64,000 nt of DNA from Microbacterium sp. T2.11-28 (GCF_950097975.1 NZ_CATNHF010000012.1:248001-312000); one strand, 5' to 3'. Counted from the first letter of the stretch, positions 1 to 8,494 are shown. The notes: generated from the sequence alone by a model not told the origin. Numbers and translations are program-made.

Positions 1-1
1 C

Positions 2-466
2 GACCCGCGGCTCCTGCTGGTGCCCGGCCTGCTGATGGTCGCGGTCTCCCTGTTCTGGTACTCGACGCTCATGAACGTGGACACGCCCATCTGGATGTTC
101 CTCCTGCCGTCCGCGCTCATGGGAGTCGGCAACGCCGGCATGTGGGGTCCGCTCGCGACCACCGCGACGCGCGACCTGCCGCCGCGCCAGGCCGGCGCCG
201 GCGCGGGCATCTACAACACGACGCGCACCGTGGGGTCGGTCATCGGCTCGGCCGCGATCGCCGCCGTCATGCAGTCCCGGCTGAGTGCGAACCTGCCCGG
301 CGCCGGCGATGCGACCGAGAGCTTCGGGGGCGGCACCCTTCCGCCGTTCGTCATCGACGGCTTCTCCACCGCGATGGCGGAGTCGATCCTGGTGCCCGCC
401 GGCGTGCTCCTCATCGGTGTGGTGGCGGTGCTGTTCCTCCGCCGCCCCGAGTCCGTCGCGCACTGA
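2..466 (+). CDS. MFS drug efflux transporter, C-terminal part (5' end outside window)
   Basis: This is the C-terminal end of a major facilitator superfamily pump that exports drugs across the inner membrane by proton exchange. The frame is open from base 2, so the start lies upstream; about 154 residues are visible. They contain four hydrophobic segments and the glycine-rich stretch GAGAGIYNTTRTVGSVIGSA, which resembles the conserved late-helix region of 14-helix DHA2/EmrB-type transporters. The protein ends just after the last helix with the short tail RRPESVAH. The gene converges on purD, and a family A inverted repeat fills the gap. Substrate cannot be told from this part. A different MFS subfamily is possible but the DHA2 assignment fits best. 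Confidence 0.8.
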   Translation, partial: DPRLLLVPGLLMVAVSLFWYSTLMNVDTPIWMFLLPSALMGVGNAGMWGPLATTATRDLPPRQAGAGAGIYNTTRTVGSVIGSAAIAAVMQSRLSANLPGAGDATESFGGGTLPPFVIDGFSTAMAESILVPAGVLLIGVVAVLFLRRPESVAH

Positions 467-505
467 GCCCCTCGCCGCCGGCGTGCCCTCGCCGTCGTCC
501 CCTTC

Positions 506-588
506 GCCGAGCCGACACGCTTTACCCGAGCCGACACGCTGTGAACCGCGCGGAGCGTGTCGGCTCGGCAGAAGCGTGTCGGCTCGGC
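506..588. repeat. Family A dispersed inverted repeat, copy 1
   Basis: The left half holds CGAGCCGACACGCT twice (from 508 and from 527, 19 bp apart). The right half holds its exact complement AGCGTGTCGGCTCG twice (from 554 and 573, again 19 bp apart). The centre, 541-553, is not shared with other copies. It lies between the 3' ends of the MFS gene and purD, so it could act as a bidirectional terminator, although no T-run follows. Two more copies occur at 22997 and 62359. Confidence 0.9.
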
Positions 589-616
589 GGGGCAGTCGGG
601 CGGACCCGGCCGTGCG

Positions 617-1888
617 TCAGTCGGCGACGCGCGCGGCGATGTCGGTACGGTGGTGGGCACCCTCGAGCGAGATCTCGCCGAGCGCGCGGTAGGCGCGCTC
701 CCGCGCTTCGGTGAAGGTGTTGCCGAGCGCCACCACGTTGAGCACGCGGCCGCCGGTCGCCACGAGACCGCCGTCGCGCTCCGCGGTCGCGGCGTGCGCC
801 AGGTGGACGCCCTCGACGGATGCCGCGGCCTCCAGCCCGGTGATCGCACGCCCCGTGACCGGCGCCTCCGGGTAGCCCTCGCTCGCCAGCACGACCGTCA
901 CCGCGACGGCCTCCGCGAACGCGGGCGCCGGCTCGTCCTCGAGGGTGCCGGACGCCGCCGCCAGCAGCAGGCTCGACAGCGGCGTGACCAGCCGCGCGAG
1001 CACGACCTGGGTCTCGGGGTCGCCGAAGCGCGCGTTGAACTCGATGACCTTGATCCCCTGCTCGGTGAGGATGAGGCCCGCGTACAGGAGTCCGATGAAG
1101 GGCGTGCCCTCGGCATCCAGCCGCCGGATCACCGGCTCGGCGACGGTGCGGGTGACCTCCTCGACGAACGCGTCCTCGCCGCCGAAGGCGCCCGCGAGCC
1201 ACGGCAGGGGCGAGTAGGCGCCCATGCCGCCGGTGTTGGGGCCCGCGTCGCCGTCGTAGGCGCGCTTGAAGTCCTGCGCCGGGCTGAGCGCCCGCACGGT
1301 GTCGCCGTCGGAGACGAAGAAGAGCGAGACCTCGGGGCCGCTCAGGAACTCCTCCACGAGGATCGGCCCGGTCGGCAGGTACGCGTCGGCGTGCGCGAGC
1401 GCGGCGTCGCGGTCGGAGGTCACGACGACGCCCTTGCCGGCGGCCAGCCCATCGGCCTTGACCACGTAGGGCGCGCCGTACTCGTCGAGGGCCGCGGCGA
1501 CCTCGTCGCGCGAGTGCGCGCGGGTGGCGCGTCCGGTCGGCACGCCGGCGGCGTCCATCACCCGCTTGGCGAACGCCTTGGAGCCCTCCAGCTGCGCGGC
1601 CGCCTTGCCGGGGCCGAAGACGGGGATGCCGCGCTCCCGCAGCGCGTCGGCGACGCCGGCGACCAGGGGCGCCTCGGGACCGATCACGACGAGGTCGATC
1701 CGCTCCGCGTTGGCGTAGTCGGTCACGGCCGCCGGCGAGTTCGCGTCGAGGTCCGGCACGAGGACCGCGTCGGCGGCGATACCGGCGTTGCCGGGTGCCG
1801 CGAACAGCTCGTGACCGGCAGCCTCCGCCTTCAGGGCGAGGAGGATGGCGTGCTCGCGGGCACCGGAACCGAGGACGAGGATGCGCAC
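617..1888 (-). CDS. purD: Phosphoribosylamine-glycine ligase (GAR synthetase)
   Basis: PurD joins glycine to phosphoribosylamine with ATP, the second step of de novo purine synthesis, in the cytoplasm. The protein starts with the family hallmark [14 protein letters not shown] and continues with an ATP-grasp fold, including [19 protein letters not shown] and [29 protein letters not shown], which carries the metal-binding Glu/Asn. I place the start at the GTG at 1888, giving 423 residues (normal length), because TAGGCT at 1895-1900 lies exactly six bases upstream, as in other leaderless genes here. A GTG two codons earlier (1894) is the alternative. The other purine genes purM and purF lie 1.7 kb away on the opposite strand. 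The gene is intact. Confidence 0.97.
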   Translation of the reverse strand: MRILVLGSGAREHAILLALKAEAAGHELFAAPGNAGIAADAVLVPDLDANSPAAVTDYANAERIDLVVIGPEAPLVAGVADALRERGIPVFGPGKAAAQLEGSKAFAKRVMDAAGVPTGRATRAHSRDEVAAALDEYGAPYVVKADGLAAGKGVVVTSDRDAALAHADAYLPTGPILVEEFLSGPEVSLFFVSDGDTVRALSPAQDFKRAYDGDAGPNTGGMGAYSPLPWLAGAFGGEDAFVEEVTRTVAEPVIRRLDAEGTPFIGLLYAGLILTEQGIKVIEFNARFGDPETQVVLARLVTPLSSLLLAAASGTLEDEPAPAFAEAVAVTVVLASEGYPEAPVTGRAITGLEAAASVEGVHLAHAATAERDGGLVATGGRVLNVVALGNTFTEARERAYRALGEISLEGAHHRTDIAARVAD

Positions 1889-1939
1889 CCGCACAGCCTA
1901 CCGAGGCCGGTCGCCGCGCCGTGCGGCCGCCGACGCGTG

Positions 1940-2018
1940 CGCAACTCCGGAAGATCGGGCCGCGGGGGCACGGGAGGCCCGCTCCCGGGCGTCCGGCACA
2001 CGGACTTCCGGAGTTGCG
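1940..2018. repeat. Family B dispersed inverted repeat, copy 1
   Basis: The perfect 14-bp arms CGCAACTCCGGAAG (1940-1953) and CTTCCGGAGTTGCG (2005-2018) enclose about 51 unconserved GC-rich bases. The element lies in the divergent gap between purD and the sterol-carrier-like gene and ends seven bases before the TACCGT -10 hexamer of the latter. A second copy with longer arms is at 42545-42626. Confidence 0.85.
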
Positions 2019-2037
2019 AACGGCTACCGTGGAGCAC

Positions 2038-2394
2038 ATGGCTCGGAAGATCACCGTCGACGAGGGGCGCGCGGCGCTCGCGGCGGTCGCCGCGGCCGAG
2101 ACGCCCGCCCGCGCGGAGCTCGCGACGGCCGTGCGCTACCTGCTGCAGCTGCTCGCCGAGAAGGCCCCGGGCAACTCGGTCGAGGTGCGCGTGCCCCCCT
2201 TCGGCGCCGTGCAGGCGATCGAGGGCCCGCGCCACACCCGCGGCACGCCGCCGAACGTGGTCGAGACCGACGCCCGCACCTGGATCGCACTGGCGACCGG
2301 GGCGGAGAGCTGGACGGATGCCACCGCCGCCGGCCGCATCCTCGCCTCGGGCACCCGCGCCGACCTCACGCCGGTGCTGCCGCTGCGCCCCTGA
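2038..2394 (+). CDS. Sterol-carrier-like family protein of unknown role
   Basis: A 118-residue soluble protein resembling the actinobacterial sterol carrier family proteins commonly found next to purD. It has an Ala-rich helical N-terminus and the segment [20 protein letters not shown] followed by a [12 protein letters not shown] block, typical of the SCP2-like fold in this family. No catalytic residues can be pointed out, and the ligand is unknown. The ATG at 2038 follows TACCGT (2025-2030) by seven bases with no Shine-Dalgarno sequence, suggesting a leaderless transcript. It is divergent from purD, with the family B repeat between them. The family name comes from recall of homologues, so it is less certain than the reading frame itself. 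Confidence 0.75.
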   Translation: MARKITVDEGRAALAAVAAAETPARAELATAVRYLLQLLAEKAPGNSVEVRVPPFGAVQAIEGPRHTRGTPPNVVETDARTWIALATGAESWTDATAAGRILASGTRADLTPVLPLRP

Positions 2395-2502
2395 TCGTCC
2401 GCCGGGCGGGCACCCGCGAGCCCGCGCCCGCGAGCCCGTCCCGGGGCTGACTCCCAGGCTGCGGGCCCCCGCGGGCGGCCGCCCGGTGGGACAATGGATG
2501 CC

Positions 2503-2829
2503 ATGTCGCACACCGAGCACCACCTCGAGTCGGCGCAGCTGCGCCGGAGCCCCCGCTACGGACGGCTGATGGTCGCCGGCGCGGTGCTCGGGCTGCTGGT
2601 CGCGATCGTGCTCACCCTCGCCTTCGACGGCACCCGGCAGATGAGCGAGTACACGCGCGTCGTCTACTCCACTCCGCAGGTGCTCGGCTTCGTGGCGCTG
2701 ATCTGCATCCCCGTGGGGATCGCGCTCGGCGGCGCGGTCGCGCTCATCCTCGACCGGGTCGTCGGACGTCGCACCCGCGAGGTGCGGATCGACCGCGAGA
2801 CCGTGGTCGAGCAGCTCCCCGAGGCCTGA
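2503..2829 (+). CDS. Small two-helix membrane protein, unknown function
   Basis: A 108-residue protein with two hydrophobic segments (about residues 25-45 and 65-90) and charged ends; the tail RRTREVRIDRETVVEQLPEA is probably cytoplasmic. I know this type only as a conserved actinobacterial integral membrane protein with no assigned role. The ATG at 2503 is preferred to the in-frame ATG at 2494 because GACAAT (2490-2495) sits seven bases before it; the identical arrangement GACAATGGATGCCATG recurs at the monooxygenase-like gene near 18935. The next gene downstream is convergent. Confidence 0.75.
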   Translation: MSHTEHHLESAQLRRSPRYGRLMVAGAVLGLLVAIVLTLAFDGTRQMSEYTRVVYSTPQVLGFVALICIPVGIALGGAVALILDRVVGRRTREVRIDRETVVEQLPEA

Positions 2830-2905
2830 GCCCGCCCGCCCGCGCCGGCCCGCCGCGAGCCCGCGCCACTTCCCGCGCGACGGCCCGCCGCCCCGGGCGG
2901 CCCCG

Positions 2906-3508
2906 TCAGGCCAGGTCGGCGATGACCGGCGCGATCGCGGAGTCGAACGCCGCCACGTCTCCGCGGAGCCCGTCGGTGACCGCGACGGTGAGCGAGCCGA
3001 TCCACCACACGCCGCGCTGCGTGAGCGGCAGCACCTGCACGTTCAGCTCGAACGAGTGCGCGCGTCGCCCGACGTTGCGCTCGTGCTGCGCGATCGCGCT
3101 CGCATAGGCGCGGTAGGACGAGCCGGTGCCGAGCCCCGCCCGGTAGCGCTCGTGCGCGCGGCGGGCGACGGCGACGGCCTCGGGGCCGTGGCCCGCGATC
3201 GCCCCGCGCAGCTCGTCGAAGCCCTCCGTGGGCAGCGCGATCAGCATGTCGTAGCCGTCCACGAGGTCCAGGGGCACGGGCGACGGATGCGCCTGCGGCT
3301 CCACGGTCATCTCCCAGAACGCCCGCCACTGCCGCTCCAGGGCGGGGGACCTCTCGAACTCGCCCGCCTCGGCCGCCGGCACCCCGCGCAGCAGCGGGAG
3401 CTCCTCGGGGAAGCGCAGGCCGAGCACCTGTCGCAGGTACAGCGCGACGAGCACCGGGAGCCCGGCGTCCTCGCGCACGACCCACTCCGGTCCGGCGGCG
3501 GCGTTCAT
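2906..3508 (-). CDS. Conserved hypothetical protein
   Basis: A 200-residue soluble protein that I do not recognise. It has no signal peptide or membrane segment. The sequence is rich in acidic and aromatic residues, with segments such as YLRQVLGLRFPEELPLLRG and GVWWIGSLTVAVTDGLRGD, and looks like a folded alpha/beta protein. The coding frame is supported by strong third-position GC and by its promoter: TAGGAT (complement of 3515-3520) lies exactly six bases before the ATG at 3508. It faces the small membrane protein gene convergently and is divergent from purM, with both promoters in the 83-bp gap. No function is proposed. Confidence 0.7.
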   Translation of the reverse strand: MNAAAGPEWVVREDAGLPVLVALYLRQVLGLRFPEELPLLRGVPAAEAGEFERSPALERQWRAFWEMTVEPQAHPSPVPLDLVDGYDMLIALPTEGFDELRGAIAGHGPEAVAVARRAHERYRAGLGTGSSYRAYASAIAQHERNVGRRAHSFELNVQVLPLTQRGVWWIGSLTVAVTDGLRGDVAAFDSAIAPVIADLA

Positions 3509-3591
3509 GCCGCCATCCTAGGCAACGGCCGGGCCCGAGCGGCGGCCCGAGCCCGGCTCCCACTGCCCCGGTGGGCCGGTAGGCTGGTCGT

Positions 3592-4710
3592 GTGGCCTCG
3601 ACCCCACCGAATCCCTATACCCAAGCCGGCGTCGACACCGCGGCAGGCGATCTCGCCGTCGAGTTGATGAAGTCGGCGGTCCGGCGCACCCACGGGGCGG
3701 AGGTGCTGGGCGGTGTCGGCGGCTTCGCCGGCCTCTTCGACGCCTCGGCCTTCCTGTCGTACGAGAAGCCGCTGCTGGCGACCTCCACCGACGGAGTCGG
3801 CACGAAGGTCGCCATCGCGCAGGCCATCGACAAGCACGACACGATCGGCCAGGACCTCGTCGGCATGGTCGTCGACGACATCGTCGTGGTGGGCGCGAAG
3901 CCGCTGTTCATGACCGACTACATCGCGTGCGGCAAGGTCTACCCCGAGCGCATCGCCGACATCGTCCGCGGCATCGCCGACGGCTGCTCGGCCACCGGCA
4001 CCGCCCTGGTCGGCGGCGAGACGGCCGAGCACCCCGGCCTCCTCGGACTCGGCGACTACGACGTCGCCGGAGCGGCGACCGGCATCGTCGAGGCCTCGAA
4101 GGTGCTCGGCGCCGACCGGGTGCGCGGCGGCGACGTCGTGCTGGCCCTCGCCTCCAGCGGCCTCCACTCCAACGGGTACTCCCTCGTGCGCCACATCGTC
4201 GCCGGCGCGGGGATCGGCTACGGCGACAACGCCGCCGACTTCGGCACCACCTGGGGCGAGGCGCTCCTCGAGCCCACGCGCCTCTACACCTCGCCCCTCC
4301 TGCGGCTGATCGACGGTCTGCCGGACGCCGTGCACTCCCTCAGCCATGTGACCGGCGGCGGCATCGCCGCCAACCTCGCCCGCGTGCTCCCGCAGGGCAC
4401 GTGGGTCGACGTCGACCGTGCGACCTGGTCGCCGGCTCCCGTCTTCCGGGTGCTCGCCGACCTCGGCGGGCTGGAGCTCACCGCCACCGAGGGCACCTGG
4501 AACCTCGGCATCGGCTTCCTCGCCGTCGTCGCCGCCGATCAGGCCGCCGCCGCCACCGCCGCCCTCACCGCCGAGGGCATCGCCACCTGGCAGGTCGGCG
4601 TGGTGCGCGACGACGCGCGGCCGGACGGAGAGTTCGAGCAGGGCGCCAAGGGCGTCGACGGCGGCGCCGTGCGCCTCGTCGGCGCGTACCGCGATGCAGG
4701 GGCTGAGTGA
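3592..4710 (+). CDS. purM: Phosphoribosylformylglycinamidine cyclo-ligase (AIR synthetase)
   Basis: PurM closes the imidazole ring: it converts FGAM to AIR with ATP in de novo purine synthesis. The 372-residue protein shows the family motifs in order: an N-terminal YTQAGVDTAAGD, the nucleotide-binding STDGVGTKVAIA at about residues 64-75, DDIVVVGAKPLFMTDYIACGK, VGGETAEHPGLL and HVTGGGIAANLARVLP. Length and motifs are normal. It starts with GTG at 3592, six bases after TAGGCT (3580-3585), so the message is probably leaderless. purF begins 22 bases after its stop and the two are likely co-transcribed; the order purM-purF is the reverse of the common purF-purM order. Confidence 0.97.
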   Translation: MASTPPNPYTQAGVDTAAGDLAVELMKSAVRRTHGAEVLGGVGGFAGLFDASAFLSYEKPLLATSTDGVGTKVAIAQAIDKHDTIGQDLVGMVVDDIVVVGAKPLFMTDYIACGKVYPERIADIVRGIADGCSATGTALVGGETAEHPGLLGLGDYDVAGAATGIVEASKVLGADRVRGGDVVLALASSGLHSNGYSLVRHIVAGAGIGYGDNAADFGTTWGEALLEPTRLYTSPLLRLIDGLPDAVHSLSHVTGGGIAANLARVLPQGTWVDVDRATWSPAPVFRVLADLGGLELTATEGTWNLGIGFLAVVAADQAAAATAALTAEGIATWQVGVVRDDARPDGEFEQGAKGVDGGAVRLVGAYRDAGAE

Positions 4711-4732
4711 CACCGGGATGGTCGAGTAATAC

Positions 4733-6238
4733 ATGTGCGGAATCGTCGGGGTCGTCGGTCAGGGACCCGCGAACCAGGAGGTCTACGACTCGCTGCTCCT
4801 CCTGCAGCACCGCGGTCAGGACTCCACCGGCATCGCCACGGCGGAGCCCAACGGCGTCTTCCACATCTTCAAGGCCAAGGGACAGGTCCGCGAGGCGTTC
4901 CGCACGCGGGACATGCGCGCCCTCCTCGGCAACATCGGCCTCGGCCACGTCCGGTACGCGACGAAGGGGACGGCCTCCAGCGAGGAGGAGGCGCAGCCCT
5001 TCTACGTCAACGCGCCCTACGGCATCGTCCTGGTCCACAACGGCAACCTCACCAACACGCGCGAGCTCACCGAGGAGCTGTTCCGCAACGACCGTCGCCA
5101 CCTGAACACGTCGTCCGACACCGAGCTGCTGGTCAACGTCCTCGCGAACGAGCTGCAGCAGTCGATCTCGGGGCTGGAGCTCGACCCCGAGCAGATCTTC
5201 CAGGCGGTCAGCCGCGTCCACGAGCGCGTCGAGGGCTCCTACGCCGCGATCGCCCTGATCGCGGGCTACGGCCTGCTCGCCTTCCGCGACCCGTTCGGCA
5301 TCCGTCCGCTGATCCTCGGCACCCGCAAGGTCGACCCGGCGACGAGCCCGGCGGCCCACGCGGCCGGCTCGGCGACCGGCGCGCGGTACGAGTGGACCGT
5401 CGCCTCCGAGTCGCTCGTGCTCGAGAACGGCGGCTTCGAGGTCGTCCGCGACGTCGAGCCCGGTGAGGCCGTGTTCATCGACCTCGACGGCAACCTCCAC
5501 ACCCAGCAGTGCGCGACGAAGCCGCAGCTCGTGCCCTGCTCGTTCGAGTACGTGTACCTCGCCCGCCCCGACAGCATCATGAACGGCATCTCGGTCTACG
5601 AGGCGCGGCTGCGCATGGGCGAGCGTCTCGCCGACACGATCGCCAAGTACACGCCCGAGGGATCCATCGACGTCGTGATGCCGATCCCCGACTCGTCGCG
5701 GCCGGCCGCCATGCAGGTGGCCCGGAAGCTCGGGATCGAGTACCGCGAGGGCTTCTACAAGAACCGCTACGTGGGCCGGACCTTCATCATGCCCGGCCAG
5801 GCGGTGCGCAAGAAGAGCGTGCGCCAGAAGCTCAACGCGATGTCGAGCGAGTTCAAGGGCAAGAACGTGCTGCTGATCGACGACTCGATCGTCCGCGGCA
5901 CGACCTCGCGCGAGATCATCCAGATGGCGCGGGATGCCGGTGCGCTCTCGGTGACGTTCGCCTCGGCCGCCCCGCCGGTGCGCTTCCCCCACGTGTACGG
6001 CATCAACATGCCGTCGCGGCAGGAGCTCGTCGCCCACGGCCGGACGATCCCCGAGATCGCGAAGGAGCTCGGCTGCGACTACCTCGTGTACCAGGAGGTC
6101 GCCGACCTGAAGGCCGCCATCCTCGAGGGCTCGCCCGACGTCGAGGACCTCGACATGAGCTGCTTCGACGGCCGCTACATCACCGGCACCGTGTCCGAGG
6201 AGTACCTCGCCTGGGTCGAGGGCACCCAGGAGAGCTGA
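4733..6238 (+). CDS. purF: Amidophosphoribosyltransferase
   Basis: PurF commits PRPP and glutamine to purine synthesis by making phosphoribosylamine. The 501-residue protein begins MCGIVGVVG, so Cys2 becomes the N-terminal nucleophile of the glutaminase domain after removal of Met, with no long propeptide. RGQDSTGIAT and GHVRYATKG follow. The phosphoribosyltransferase domain contains the PRPP loop VLLIDDSIVRGTTSREI at about residues 379-395. The C-terminal part includes GRTIPEIAKELGCDYLVYQ. Cysteines after the PRT domain (CDY, MSCFDG) match the 4Fe-4S type found in Bacillus-like enzymes, although cluster ligation is inferred. It lies 22 bases downstream of purM, and no separate promoter is evident. 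Confidence 0.97.
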   Translation: MCGIVGVVGQGPANQEVYDSLLLLQHRGQDSTGIATAEPNGVFHIFKAKGQVREAFRTRDMRALLGNIGLGHVRYATKGTASSEEEAQPFYVNAPYGIVLVHNGNLTNTRELTEELFRNDRRHLNTSSDTELLVNVLANELQQSISGLELDPEQIFQAVSRVHERVEGSYAAIALIAGYGLLAFRDPFGIRPLILGTRKVDPATSPAAHAAGSATGARYEWTVASESLVLENGGFEVVRDVEPGEAVFIDLDGNLHTQQCATKPQLVPCSFEYVYLARPDSIMNGISVYEARLRMGERLADTIAKYTPEGSIDVVMPIPDSSRPAAMQVARKLGIEYREGFYKNRYVGRTFIMPGQAVRKKSVRQKLNAMSSEFKGKNVLLIDDSIVRGTTSREIIQMARDAGALSVTFASAAPPVRFPHVYGINMPSRQELVAHGRTIPEIAKELGCDYLVYQEVADLKAAILEGSPDVEDLDMSCFDGRYITGTVSEEYLAWVEGTQES

Positions 6239-6275
6239 CGCGCCCGAGCGTGCGGCGACCGCCTAGGCTGGGGCG

Positions 6276-7505
6276 GTGACGTCCGCCTCCCCCCGCCCGC
6301 TGTGGCGGGGCCGCGTCCTGGCCCTCATCGGCATCGCGCTGTTCGCCTTCTCGCTGCGATCGGCGGTCGCCTCGCTCTCGCCGGTGCTCGACCACATCCG
6401 CGTCGACTTCGACGTGCCCGCCTGGATCGTCGGCGCCATCGGCACCGCGCCGCCCGTGTGCTTCGCGCTGTTCGGGCTCCTCACGCCACGGCTGGAGCGG
6501 CGACTGGGGCTCGAGCGGCTGACCGTGGTGGCGCTCGTCGTCGTCTCGGCGGGGCTCGTCGCGCGCGGACTGTCGACCGACGCCGGCATGCTCGCCGTCA
6601 CGACGGCGGTCATCTTCGCGGGGGTGGGTGTGGGCAACGTGCTGCTGCCGCCGCTCGTGAAGAAGTACTTCCCCGACCGCATCGGGCTGGTGACGACCCT
6701 CTACTCGACGACGATGGCGTTCTCGACCTTCCTGCCGCCGCTGTTCGCCGTGCCCGTGGCCGATGCCGTGGACTGGCGCACCTCGCTCGGGCTGTGGGCG
6801 GTCTTCAGCGCGCTGGCGATCCTGCCCTGGGTCGCGCTCCTGGTCCGCGAGCGCGCGGCCCTCGCCGTCGACATCGAGCAGGCGAACCCCCGCCTGTTCG
6901 GCCGCCTCTGGCGGCTCCCGCTCGCGTGGGCGGTGACGGTCACCTTCCTCGTCTCGAGCGCCGTGGCGTACACGAGCTTCGCGTGGCTGCCGTCGCTGCT
7001 GGTCGACACCGCGGGGGTGACGCCCGCGCAGGCCGGGGCGCTCCTGTCGCTGTTCGCGGTCATGGGGCTGCCCGCGGCACTCGTGGTGCCCGTGCTGGCC
7101 TCACGCCGCAGGGTCATCCCGGTGCTGTTCGCGGTCGCCGTCGTGGCCGGGCTGGCCGCGGTCGCCGGTCTCCTCTGGGCGCCGAGCGCCGCACCCGTGC
7201 TGTGGGTGGTGCTCCTGGGCACGACGCCGCTCTTCTTCCCGCTGGCCCTGGCGCTCATCGGCATCCGGGCGCGCACCCATGAGACCGCGGTCGCGCTCAG
7301 CGGATTCGTGCAGAGCATCGGCTACGCGATCGTCGCGGCGCTGCCGCTCGGTGTCGGCATCGTGCACGATCTCACCGAGTCCTGGACGATCCCGCTGATC
7401 GCCCTGGCCCTCGTGATCGTGGCGTCGATCCCCGCGGGCGTGCGACTGGCGCGCCCCGGCACGGTCGAGGACGAATGGGAGCGTCGCCACGGACGGACCT
7501 GGTGA
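6276..7505 (+). CDS. MFS transporter, CynX/NimT-like family
   Basis: A 409-residue inner-membrane carrier with about twelve hydrophobic helices. The opening ALIGIALFAFSLRSAVASLSP and FDVPAWIVGAIGTAPPVCFA, plus GVGNVLLPPLVKKYFPDRIG in the first half, are typical of the CynX/NimT branch of the major facilitator superfamily (cyanate or nitroimidazole-type carriers), but the substrate cannot be inferred. The GTG start at 6276 follows TAGGCT (6264-6269) by six bases, so the gene has its own leaderless promoter although it lies 37 bases after purF. The stop codon sits in the loop of a perfect hairpin (7495-7513). It converges on the DUF3073 gene. Confidence 0.85.
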   Translation: MTSASPRPLWRGRVLALIGIALFAFSLRSAVASLSPVLDHIRVDFDVPAWIVGAIGTAPPVCFALFGLLTPRLERRLGLERLTVVALVVVSAGLVARGLSTDAGMLAVTTAVIFAGVGVGNVLLPPLVKKYFPDRIGLVTTLYSTTMAFSTFLPPLFAVPVADAVDWRTSLGLWAVFSALAILPWVALLVRERAALAVDIEQANPRLFGRLWRLPLAWAVTVTFLVSSAVAYTSFAWLPSLLVDTAGVTPAQAGALLSLFAVMGLPAALVVPVLASRRRVIPVLFAVAVVAGLAAVAGLLWAPSAAPVLWVVLLGTTPLFFPLALALIGIRARTHETAVALSGFVQSIGYAIVAALPLGVGIVHDLTESWTIPLIALALVIVASIPAGVRLARPGTVEDEWERRHGRTW

Positions 7506-7513
7506 CCAGGTCC
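7495..7513 (+). terminator. Hairpin with the MFS stop codon in its loop
   Basis: GGACCTGG (7495-7502) and CCAGGTCC (7506-7513) form a perfect 8-bp stem whose three-base loop is the TGA stop codon of the MFS gene. It lies between convergent genes. No T-run follows, so termination is inferred from position and symmetry only. Confidence 0.5.
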
Positions 7514-7532
7514 GGGTCGACGTCGGTCGGGC

Positions 7533-7712
7533 TCAGGCCTTCTCGAGCTCGTCTTCGTCGTCGGCGTACTGATCGGCCCACTTGTCGACGTACGCGTCTT
7601 CTTCGTGGTGACCGAGCTCCTTCTCGAGAGCGGAGTAGTTCACGTTGTACGTGTCGTACTTGAGTTCGCGAGCGATCTTGGTGTGCTTCGCCTTCTGACG
7701 GCCACGCCCCAT
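7533..7712 (-). CDS. DUF3073 family small acidic protein
   Basis: A 59-residue protein that opens MGRGRQKAKHTKIARELKYD and ends in a highly acidic tail (DQYADDEDELEKA). This basic head plus NYxALExELG core is diagnostic of DUF3073, a small protein present in most Actinobacteria and of unknown function. The longer frame upstream is rejected: the ATG at 7712 is preceded by a strong Shine-Dalgarno GAGGGGGT at suitable distance, and homologues begin with MGRGRQKAK. The basic head could bind nucleic acid, but that is speculation. It is divergent from the UspA gene. Confidence 0.92.
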   Translation of the reverse strand: MGRGRQKAKHTKIARELKYDTYNVNYSALEKELGHHEEDAYVDKWADQYADDEDELEKA

Positions 7713-7810
7713 GCGAGACCCCCTCATTTCAGAGTCACGGGCCTGGTGATATGCCCGTCGCAGAATGGTCCGGCGCTCAGCCGGGAAGAGTAGCATTCAG
7801 GATAACACGG

Positions 7811-7838
7811 GGCATCCGACTGCTCGCCGTCGGATGCC
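7811..7838. promoter_or_regulatory. Perfect hairpin in the DUF3073/uspA divergent region
   Basis: GGCATCCGAC (7811-7820) and GTCGGATGCC (7829-7838) form a 10-bp perfect stem with an 8-base loop, in the 197-bp gap between the two divergent starts. It could be an operator or a leader structure of the uspA message; its role is not shown by the sequence. Confidence 0.4.
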
Positions 7839-7909
7839 GCGGTCCCCGGCGGACACCACGCTCGATCACGAGTCGACAACGGGTCCGCCACGAGTTCGGA
7901 GGCTGATCA

Positions 7910-8455
7910 ATGACCGACCAGACCGATCCCTACGGCGTCGACGCCGGCTCGGGGGGAGCCGTGCCCCAGCGCGCGGTGATCGTCGGAGCGATCCCCGACC
8001 AGCCCAACCGGGTGCTGAAGGAGGCCGCGCGCTACGCGAAGCTCTTCGGCGCCCCGCTGCTGGTCGCCCATGTCGACGTGACGCGCTTCGTGACCTACGA
8101 GGATCCCGACGGCTACGTCCACTCGGCGCCCATCGACATCGACCTCACCGGCGGCGAGAGCCAGCTCGCCGCGGTGACGGCCGCCGCGGCGGCGGTCCTC
8201 GACGGGAGCGGCGTGGAGTGGAGCGTCCAGCAGCTCGTCGGCGATCCCGCGCTCGCCATCAAGCACCTGGCCGAGCGCGCCGATGCCCGCCTCATCGTCG
8301 TCGGCACGCGCCGGCGGGGTCTGGGCGAGTCGATCCGCGAGTTCTTCACCGGTTCGGTCGCCGCCCGCCTCGCGCACCGGCAGTCGCGCCCCATCCTCGT
8401 GGTCCCGCTCGAGCAGCCGGCCCGCGACGACGAGGAGCTCTGGCCCGACAGCTGA
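7910..8455 (+). CDS. Universal stress protein (UspA family)
   Basis: A 181-residue single-domain universal stress protein. It has the beta-strand RAVIVGAIPDQPNRVLKEAA at the start and, near the end, the ATP-binding loop VVGTRRRGLGESIREFFTGS followed by RQSRPILVVPLEQP, which fits the G-x2-G-x9-G(S/T) pattern of nucleotide-binding family members. Such proteins help in stress and hypoxia survival in actinobacteria; the exact role here is unknown. The ATG at 7910 follows GGAGGCTGATCA, a usable Shine-Dalgarno sequence, so this gene is not leaderless. It converges on the padR gene. Confidence 0.93.
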   Translation: MTDQTDPYGVDAGSGGAVPQRAVIVGAIPDQPNRVLKEAARYAKLFGAPLLVAHVDVTRFVTYEDPDGYVHSAPIDIDLTGGESQLAAVTAAAAAVLDGSGVEWSVQQLVGDPALAIKHLAERADARLIVVGTRRRGLGESIREFFTGSVAARLAHRQSRPILVVPLEQPARDDEELWPDS

Positions 8456-8477
8456 CCGCCCCGCGCGGGGGCGGGGC
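8456..8477. terminator. GC-rich hairpin between uspA and padR
   Basis: The run CCGCCCCGCGCGGGGGCGGGGC just after the uspA stop can fold into a GC stem with one bulged base. It lies between convergent genes, so a shared terminator is plausible, but no T-tract is present. Confidence 0.4.
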
Positions 8478-8494
8478 GACCGGCTGCCGGGTGA

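Noticed and set aside
506..588. CRISPR array reading of the family A repeat
   Set aside because: Only two units per side, in inverted orientation, with 5-7 bp between arms; no spacers of array size and no cas genes.
2395..2502. CCCGCGAGCCCG short repeats before the small membrane protein
   Set aside because: Simple GC-rich redundancy without symmetry or recurrence elsewhere.
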